Assembly: GCF_022829685.1 (NCBI RefSeq)
Contig: NZ_JAKSYE010000086.1
Span: 227,772-291,771, forward strand
Origin: Methylobacterium sp. E-045
GTDB taxonomy: Bacteria; Pseudomonadota; Alphaproteobacteria; Rhizobiales; Beijerinckiaceae
Reading direction: 5' to 3'
Length of the DNA: 64,000 bases
Shown here one piece after another: positions 58,478-64,000 of the stretch (its first letter is position 1; every line of letters starts with the position of its first letter). A model generated the notes under the pieces. That model ran no database searches and was not told where the DNA came from. It saw only the letters and a list, made by a program, of their open reading frames with translations. Both the position numbers and the translations under genes were made by a program.

Positions 58478-58744
58478 TCACGCTTCGGCGGAAGGTGATT
58501 CCGCGGCGGCTGCGCCACCTTCGATGAGCCTCCAGGTCTTGGTCTTCGAGAAGGGACGGCATTCCTCGATCGACACGGTCTGGCCGACCTTGGCGACGTT
58601 GGTCTCGTCATGGGCGTGGTAGTTCTTCGACCGACGGACGGTCTTCTTCATCACCGGATGGGTGAAGCGACGCTCCACCTTCACGACGATGGTCTTCTCG
58701 CCCTTGTCGCTGACGACGACGCCCTGCAATACGCGCTTCGGCAT
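58478..58744 (-). CDS. rpsQ: 30S ribosomal protein S17
   Basis: An 88-residue S17: [40 protein letters not shown] and [14 protein letters not shown] are conserved; a short Ala/Glu tail follows. Last gene of the S10 operon. Confidence 0.98.
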   Translation of the reverse strand: MPKRVLQGVVVSDKGEKTIVVKVERRFTHPVMKKTVRRSKNYHAHDETNVAKVGQTVSIEECRPFSKTKTWRLIEGGAAAAESPSAEA

Positions 58745-58754
58745 GATGTACTCC

Positions 58755-58970
58755 TCAGGCCTGCGCGGACTTCAGCGTCTTCTGACGCTGGAGAGTGCGA
58801 ACGCGGGCGATATCGCGGCGGACCTCACGGACCCGTGCGACGTTCTCGAGCTGGCCGGTGGCGCCCTGGAAGCGCAGGTTGAACTGCTCCTTCTTCAGGT
58901 TCAGCAGCTCATCGTTCAGCTGATCGGGCGACAGGGCGGCCAGATCCGACTGTCTCTGTGACGACTTCAT
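58755..58970 (-). CDS. rpmC: 50S ribosomal protein L29
   Basis: A 71-residue, two-helix L29 ([20 protein letters not shown], then [16 protein letters not shown]). In the expected place between rplP and rpsQ. Confidence 0.97.
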   Translation of the reverse strand: MKSSQRQSDLAALSPDQLNDELLNLKKEQFNLRFQGATGQLENVARVREVRRDIARVRTLQRQKTLKSAQA

Positions 58971-58982
58971 GATCCCCTCCCC

Positions 58983-59396
58983 TTAGTCAGCGATACGCTG
59001 AACGACGCGCGTGCGGATCGGGAGCTTCGCCGCACCGAGGCGCAGGGCCTCCTTGGCGATGTCCTCGGCGACGCCGTCGACTTCGAACATGATACGTCCG
59101 GGATGCACGCGGGCAGCCCAGAACTCGGGTGCACCCTTACCGGAGCCCATGCGGACTTCGGTGGGCTTTGCCGTGACCGGAACGTCCGGGAAGATCCGGA
59201 TCCAGACACGGCCCTGACGCTTCATCTCACGGGTGATCGCGCGGCGGGCCGCCTCGATCTGCCGTGCGGTGACGCGCTCGGGCTCAATGGCCTTCAGGCC
59301 GAACGTCCCGAAATTGAGGTCAAAGCCGCCCTTGGCCGCACCGTGGATGCGACCCTTGAACTGCTTACGGAACCTGGTCTTCTTGGGTTGCAACAT
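58983..59396 (-). CDS. rplP: 50S ribosomal protein L16
   Basis: A 137-residue L16: [19 protein letters not shown] and [20 protein letters not shown] near the peptidyl-transferase centre. Starts 49 bases after rpsC. Confidence 0.98.
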   Translation of the reverse strand: MLQPKKTRFRKQFKGRIHGAAKGGFDLNFGTFGLKAIEPERVTARQIEAARRAITREMKRQGRVWIRIFPDVPVTAKPTEVRMGSGKGAPEFWAARVHPGRIMFEVDGVAEDIAKEALRLGAAKLPIRTRVVQRIAD

Positions 59397-59445
59397 GGCA
59401 GCCTCTCAACACCTTCTATGGCTAACGGGCATACGCGATCACGCC

Positions 59446-60186
59446 TCAGGCGTGTTCGCGCCGGCCGCGCTCGCGGCCACCCTCGCCATCGCGCTCGCGA
59501 CGTCCGCCCGAACGGCCGCCTTCTTCCTGAGCGCGCTTGTCCTGCGCCATCGGGTCGTGCTCAAGGATTTCGCCCTTGAACACCCACACCTTGATTCCGC
59601 ACGTCCCGTAGGTCGTGAAGGCGGTCGCCACGCCGTAGTCGACATCCGCGCGCAGGGTATGCAGCGGAACGCGACCTTCGCGGTACCATTCCTGGCGAGC
59701 GATCTCGGCGCCGCCGAGACGGCCGGAGCAATTGATCCGGATGCCTTCGGCTCCGAGACGCATGGCCGACTGCACGGCGCGCTTCATGGCGCGACGGAAG
59801 GCGACACGACGCTCGAGCTGCTGGGCGATCGAATCGGCCACCAGGGTGGCATCGATCTCGGGCTTGCGCACCTCGACGATGTTGATCGTCACGTCGGCCT
59901 TGGTGAGGGTGCCGACGAGCTTGCGCAGCTTCTCGATATCCGCGCCCTTCTTGCCGATCACCACGCCCGGACGACCCGAGTGGATGGTGACGCGGCACTT
60001 CCGGTGCGGACGCTCGATGACGATCTTCGAGACCGCCGCCTGCTTCAGCTGCTTCATGAGCGCGGCGCGGATGGCCACGTCCTCATGCATCAGCTTGGCG
60101 TATTCGCCCTTCTGGGCGAACCAGCGGGAGTCCCAGGTCCGGTTGATACCGAGCCGCAGACCGATCGGATTGACTTTCTGGCCCAT
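59446..60186 (-). CDS. rpsC: 30S ribosomal protein S3
   Basis: A 246-residue S3 with a KH domain ([20 protein letters not shown]) and [20 protein letters not shown]. The C terminus is an Arg/Gly/Glu-rich tail (residues about 215-246), longer than in E. coli but common in this order. Confidence 0.98.
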   Translation of the reverse strand: MGQKVNPIGLRLGINRTWDSRWFAQKGEYAKLMHEDVAIRAALMKQLKQAAVSKIVIERPHRKCRVTIHSGRPGVVIGKKGADIEKLRKLVGTLTKADVTINIVEVRKPEIDATLVADSIAQQLERRVAFRRAMKRAVQSAMRLGAEGIRINCSGRLGGAEIARQEWYREGRVPLHTLRADVDYGVATAFTTYGTCGIKVWVFKGEILEHDPMAQDKRAQEEGGRSGGRRERDGEGGRERGRREHA

Positions 60187-60196
60187 CAGGTCCTCC

Positions 60197-60583
60197 TCAC
60201 GCCGCTTCGGCGGTCGGGACTTCGCGCACCACGATGGTGAGGTTCGCGAAGGGCTTCAGGATGCGGGCGCCGCGGCCACGCGCACGGGCGTGGAACCGCT
60301 TGAGCACGAGCGCCTTGCCGACGAACGCCTCGGAGACGACGAGATCGTCGACATCGAGGTCATGGTTGTTCTCGGCATTGGCGATGGCGCTCTCGAGGCA
60401 CTTCTTGACCTCACGGGCGATCCGCTTGCGGGAGAATTCCAGGTCGGCCAGAGCCGACTCGACCTTCTTACCGCGGATGAGTTGCGCAACGAGATTGAGC
60501 TTCTGGGGGCTCACGCGCAGCATGCGCGCGACGGCCTTCGCTTCGTTCTCGGGGAGCGCGCGGGGGGTGGCTTGCTTGCCCAT
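60197..60583 (-). CDS. rplV: 50S ribosomal protein L22
   Basis: A 128-residue L22 from the ATG at 60583 ([20 protein letters not shown]) with [18 protein letters not shown] and the exit-tunnel loop ([17 protein letters not shown]). An open extension upstream lies inside rpsS. Confidence 0.98.
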   Translation of the reverse strand: MGKQATPRALPENEAKAVARMLRVSPQKLNLVAQLIRGKKVESALADLEFSRKRIAREVKKCLESAIANAENNHDLDVDDLVVSEAFVGKALVLKRFHARARGRGARILKPFANLTIVVREVPTAEAA

Positions 60584-60584
60584 C

Positions 60585-60863
60585 TCAGCGCCTCTTCGCC
60601 TTCTTGTCGGCTGCGTGGCCGTGGAAGGTACGGGTCGGCGAGAACTCGCCGAATTTGTGACCGACCATCTCCTCGGACACGTAGACCGGGATATGCTTCT
60701 GTCCGTTGTGCACACCGAAGGTGAGCCCGACGAACTGCGGCAGGATCGTGGAGCGACGGCTCCAGATCTTGATGACTTCGTTGCGGCTGGATCCGCGAGC
60801 GGTCTCAGCCTTCTTGAGGAGGTAGCCGTCGATGAACGGCCCCTTCCAGAGCGAGCGTGCCAT
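60585..60863 (-). CDS. rpsS: 30S ribosomal protein S19
   Basis: A 92-residue S19: [39 protein letters not shown] and [16 protein letters not shown]. Starts five bases after rplB and ends one base before rplV. Confidence 0.98.
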   Translation of the reverse strand: MARSLWKGPFIDGYLLKKAETARGSSRNEVIKIWSRRSTILPQFVGLTFGVHNGQKHIPVYVSEEMVGHKFGEFSPTRTFHGHAADKKAKRR

Positions 60864-60868
60864 GAGGG

Positions 60869-61705
60869 TTACTTCTTGCGGTTGTGACGGCTGGCGAGGA
60901 TGAAGACGTCGGTCCGCTTGTTGGAGCGGGTCTTCTTCCCCTTGGTGGGCACGCCCCAGGGCGTGACCGGGTTACGGCCGCCCGAGGTACGACCCTCACC
61001 GCCGCCGTGCGGGTGATCGACCGGGTTCATGGCAACGCCGCGGACGTGCGGGCGCTTGCCGAGCCAGCGATTGCGTCCGGCCTTGCCGAGGGAGATGTTC
61101 ATGTGGTCCGGGTTCGACACCGCACCGACACTGGCGAAGCAGTTGCCGTGGACCAGGCGCTGCTCACCCGAGTTCAGGCGCAGGGTGACGTAGCCCTGGT
61201 CGCGTCCGACGATCTGAGCGTAGTTTCCGGCCGAACGGGCGATCGCGCCGCCCTTGCCGATCTTCAGCTCGACGTTGTGGACGATGGTGCCCACCGGCAT
61301 GTTGCCGACCGGGCCGGCATTGCCCGGCTTGATGTCGACCTGCTCGGCGGCAATCACCTTGTCGCCCGGCGACAGGCGCTGGGGAGCCAGGATGTAGCTC
61401 TGCACGCCGTCGGGGAAGGTGATCAGTGCGATGAACGCCGTGCGGTTGGGATCGTACTCGATCCGCTCCACCGTGGCGGCCACGCCGAGCTGCTCACGCC
61501 GCTTGAAATCGACGTTGCGCAGGGTGCGCTTGTGTCCACCGCCGCGGAAGCGGACGGTGATGCGACCGAGGTTGTTACGGCCGCCCGAGGACGACTTGCC
61601 CTCGGTGAGCTTCTTGACCGGCTTGCCCTTGTAGAGCTCACGGCGGTCGACGAGCACGAGCTGGCGAAGGCTCGGCGTGACCGGTTTGAATGTCTTCAAG
61701 GCCAT
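60869..61705 (-). CDS. rplB: 50S ribosomal protein L2
   Basis: A 278-residue L2 starting [20 protein letters not shown], with [20 protein letters not shown] and the peptidyl-transferase-proximal [19 protein letters not shown]. Open extension to 61762 not used. Confidence 0.98.
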   Translation of the reverse strand: MALKTFKPVTPSLRQLVLVDRRELYKGKPVKKLTEGKSSSGGRNNLGRITVRFRGGGHKRTLRNVDFKRREQLGVAATVERIEYDPNRTAFIALITFPDGVQSYILAPQRLSPGDKVIAAEQVDIKPGNAGPVGNMPVGTIVHNVELKIGKGGAIARSAGNYAQIVGRDQGYVTLRLNSGEQRLVHGNCFASVGAVSNPDHMNISLGKAGRNRWLGKRPHVRGVAMNPVDHPHGGGEGRTSGGRNPVTPWGVPTKGKKTRSNKRTDVFILASRHNRKK

Positions 61706-61730
61706 CGGCTTGATCCTAACGCTTTTCGTG

Positions 61731-62027
61731 TCAGAGCCCGGTCGTGACGTCGATCGTTTCACCCTCGGCGAGGGTCACGATCGCTTTCTTCACGTCCGAA
61801 CGCTGTCCGCGAAGCCCGCGGAAAATCTTCTTCTTGCCCTTGGTGACGAGCGTGTTCACGCCGGTCACCTTGACGTCGAACAGCTTCTCAACCGCTTCCT
61901 TGATCTGCGGCTTGGTAGCCTTCGGGGAGACCCGGAAGACGACCTTGTTCTGCTCGGTGAGGTTCGTCGCCTTCTCGGTGATGACCGGGGAGACGATGAT
62001 GTCATAGTGGCGCGGATCGGCACTCAT
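61731..62027 (-). CDS. rplW: 50S ribosomal protein L23
   Basis: A 98-residue L23 ([40 protein letters not shown]), a docking site for SRP and trigger factor at the tunnel exit. Its ATG overlaps the rplD stop (ATGA). Confidence 0.98.
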   Translation of the reverse strand: MSADPRHYDIIVSPVITEKATNLTEQNKVVFRVSPKATKPQIKEAVEKLFDVKVTGVNTLVTKGKKKIFRGLRGQRSDVKKAIVTLAEGETIDVTTGL

Positions 62028-62644
62028 TTGAATCGCGCCTCCAGCGCATCGATCGCTGCGCGCGTCAGCACGAGCTTGTCGCGACGCAGGATGTCGTAGA
62101 CGTTGATGCCCTGAACCGGCAGGACATCGATCTGCGGGATGTTGCGGGCGGCGCGACCGAAGTTCACGTCGACCTCGGCGCCGCTGATGATCAGCGCGCT
62201 GGACAGGCCCATCTTCTCGAAGCGCTCGACCAGGTTCCTGGTCTTGCCGTCGGCGAGCGTCACGTCGTCCACGATGATGAGGGTCTCGGCCTTCACCTTG
62301 GCGGAGAGGGCGTGACGGAGGGCCAGGGCGCGGACCTTCTTGGGCAGGTCGTGGGCATGGCTGCGCACGACCGGGCCGAAGGCGCGTCCACCGCCGCGGA
62401 ACTGCGGAGCGGAGGCGGCGCCGTGACGTGCGTTACCGGTGCCCTTCTGCTTGTACAGCTTCTTGCGGGTGCGGTTGACGTCCGAACGGTTCTTGACCGC
62501 GTGGGTGCCGGCCTGACGCTTGGCCAGCTGCCAGCGCACCATGCGCTGGAGCAGATCGGCGCGGGGCTCGAGACCGAAGATGGTCTCGTCCAGGTCGATG
62601 GACCCGGCGCCGTCGCCGTCGAGAGTGGTGATATCGAGCTTCAT
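62024..62644 (-). CDS. rplD: 50S ribosomal protein L4
   Basis: A 206-residue L4: [30 protein letters not shown] and the conserved C-terminal [18 protein letters not shown]. The ATG at 62644 overlaps the rplC stop (TGATG). In enterics L4 represses the S10 operon; not assessable here. Confidence 0.98.
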   Translation of the reverse strand: MKLDITTLDGDGAGSIDLDETIFGLEPRADLLQRMVRWQLAKRQAGTHAVKNRSDVNRTRKKLYKQKGTGNARHGAASAPQFRGGGRAFGPVVRSHAHDLPKKVRALALRHALSAKVKAETLIIVDDVTLADGKTRNLVERFEKMGLSSALIISGAEVDVNFGRAARNIPQIDVLPVQGINVYDILRRDKLVLTRAAIDALEARFK

Positions 62645-63387
62645 CACGCGTTCTCCTCGGAAGCGGGAGCCTCGGGAGCCGGAGCTTCGGTGGCGGGAGC
62701 AGCGGAGGAACCGTTCTCACGGAACTTGCCCGGCTGCGGCACGTCGGCGGGGAGCTTGCGCTTCACCGCGTCGCGGATCTGGATCCAGCCGCCGGCGACA
62801 CCAGGGACGGCGCCTTCGACGAGGATGAGGCCACGCTCGGGATCCGTACGCACGACGCGCAGGTTCTGGGTCGTGACCCGGTCGACGCCCATGTGACCGG
62901 GCATCTTCTTGTTCTTGAAGGTCTTGCCGGGATCCTGACGGCCACCGGTCGAACCGATCGAACGGTGCGAGATGGACACGCCGTGGGTGGCGCGAAGACC
63001 GCCGAAGTTCCAGCGCTTCATACCGCCGGCGAAGCCCTTACCCGTGGTCGTGCCCGTCACATCGACGAACTGGCCGGGGATGAAGTGGTCGGCGGTGATC
63101 TCGGCGCCGACCGGGATCAGCGCATCCTCGGACACGCGGAACTCGGCGAGCTTCTGCTTCGGCTCGACCTTGGCGACCGCGAACCGGCCGCGCTCGGCGG
63201 CCGACACGTTCTTCACCTTGGCCTTGCCGACGCCGACCTGAAGGGCGACGTAGCCGTTCTTCTCGACGGTACGGTGGGCAACCACCTGGCATTGATCGAT
63301 TTTAAGCACTGTCACGGGGACATGTTCGCCTGCATCCGTAAAGATGCGGGTCATGCCGACCTTCTGTGCAATGACGCCTGAGCGCAT
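62644..63387 (-). CDS. rplC: 50S ribosomal protein L3
   Basis: A 247-residue L3: [40 protein letters not shown] and [19 protein letters not shown]. It ends with an Ala/Glu/Pro-rich extension of about 25 residues typical of Hyphomicrobiales. Starts 50 bases after rpsJ. Confidence 0.98.
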   Translation of the reverse strand: MRSGVIAQKVGMTRIFTDAGEHVPVTVLKIDQCQVVAHRTVEKNGYVALQVGVGKAKVKNVSAAERGRFAVAKVEPKQKLAEFRVSEDALIPVGAEITADHFIPGQFVDVTGTTTGKGFAGGMKRWNFGGLRATHGVSISHRSIGSTGGRQDPGKTFKNKKMPGHMGVDRVTTQNLRVVRTDPERGLILVEGAVPGVAGGWIQIRDAVKRKLPADVPQPGKFRENGSSAAPATEAPAPEAPASEENA

Positions 63388-63437
63388 AGGTGTCTCCCTC
63401 GCGCGATTCTACGGTAAGCTCTAAATCCCCGCGGGAC

Positions 63438-63746
<309 letters not shown>

Positions 63747-63774
63747 GACCTGAAACCTTGGCGGGACTTAAGAA

Positions 63775-63798
63775 GGGGCGGGCGCGAGGACCCGCCCC
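63775..63798 (-). promoter_or_regulatory. Stem-loop between tuf and rpsJ
   Basis: GGGGCGGG-CGCGAGGA-CCCGCCCC, followed on the minus strand by TTCTTAAG. Probably a partial terminator or processing site that lets some tuf transcripts read into the S10 operon. Confidence 0.5.
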
Positions 63799-63831
63799 TC
63801 TGTCGATCCCAGCAGACTGAGCGTACCGAAC

Positions 63832-64000
63832 TTAATCGTTGATGGCGGCGACGACGCCAGCGCCGACGGTGCGTCCGCCTTCACGGATGGCGAAGCGGAG
63901 CTTCTCTTCCATGGCGACGGGGACGATGAGGGTGACGTCCATGGTCACGCTGTCGCCGGGCATCACCATCTCGGTGCCCTCGGGGAGCACGCACACGCCG
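63832..64000 (-). CDS. tuf: Elongation factor Tu, C-terminal fragment (5' end outside window)
   Basis: The last 55 residues of EF-Tu domain 3 are visible, ending in [18 protein letters not shown] and [22 protein letters not shown], then [19 protein letters not shown]. The gene runs off the right edge. Its place directly before rpsJ fits the str-S10 junction. Confidence 0.97.
   Translation of the reverse strand, partial: GVCVLPEGTEMVMPGDSVTMDVTLIVPVAMEEKLRFAIREGGRTVGAGVVAAIND

Overview
The window is high-GC alphaproteobacterial chromosome. Protein style and gene order (dapF-mtaB-ftsY-yciB, gcvT-H-P behind a tandem glycine riboswitch, ilvI-ilvN-ilvC, a full S10/spc/alpha ribosomal block) suggest Methylobacteriaceae (Methylobacterium/Methylorubrum-like) within the Hyphomicrobiales. 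That assignment is inference; no marker was searched. No rRNA, tRNA, CRISPR array, transposase or integrase was seen.

Layout. 1-2.6 kb: the tail of a chemoreceptor-like protein, then ccmC-ccmD-ccmG (cytochrome c maturation), convergent with yciB. 2.7-8.7 kb: an orphan antitoxin-like regulator, ftsY, a pseudouridine synthase, mtaB, dapF and a secreted protein of unknown function. 8.7-15.6 kb is an accessory stretch: a cyclic-peptide-type ABC exporter, a DNA alkyltransferase, an acetyltransferase, a truncated second copy of the alkyltransferase joined to a copy of the gcvP 3' end, then LysR, a short-chain dehydrogenase and a Tat-exported aldo/keto reductase. 15.6-20.6 kb: glycine cleavage genes gcvT, gcvH, gcvP under a tandem glycine riboswitch. 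20.7-31.5 kb: a DNA glycosylase, trpS, a haloacid dehalogenase, a Tam-like methyltransferase, a ThDP decarboxylase, a flavin-type oxidase, ilvC, TetR plus GST, and three toxin-antitoxin pairs (RelE/Phd type, HigBA, MazEF). 31.6-34.1 kb: ilvI-ilvN behind a leader peptide and transcription attenuator.

34.4-47.5 kb is the most interesting part: a co-directional Wsp-like (alternative cellular function) chemosensory locus. It contains a Cache-GGDEF diguanylate cyclase, CheW, CheR-TPR, a second CheW, a chemoreceptor, CheA-REC, CheB and two extra sensor kinases carrying receiver domains. Most neighbours are coupled by GTGA or ATGA overlaps. Five short tandem repeats lie in linkers and junctions of this locus; one of them forms a 15-codon micro-ORF bridging the cheW stop and the cheR start. 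The cyclase lacks the receiver domain of canonical WspR, so the output wiring is not obvious.

47.6-64 kb, all on the minus strand: tuf (partial), the S10 operon (rpsJ to rpsQ) ending at a strong terminator, a 538-base gap with a candidate promoter, the spc operon (rplN to secY, adk), then rpsM-rpsK-rpoA-rplQ with a metallo-beta-lactamase-fold gene inserted between rpsK and rpoA. The block ends at a bidirectional terminator shared with the chemosensory locus.
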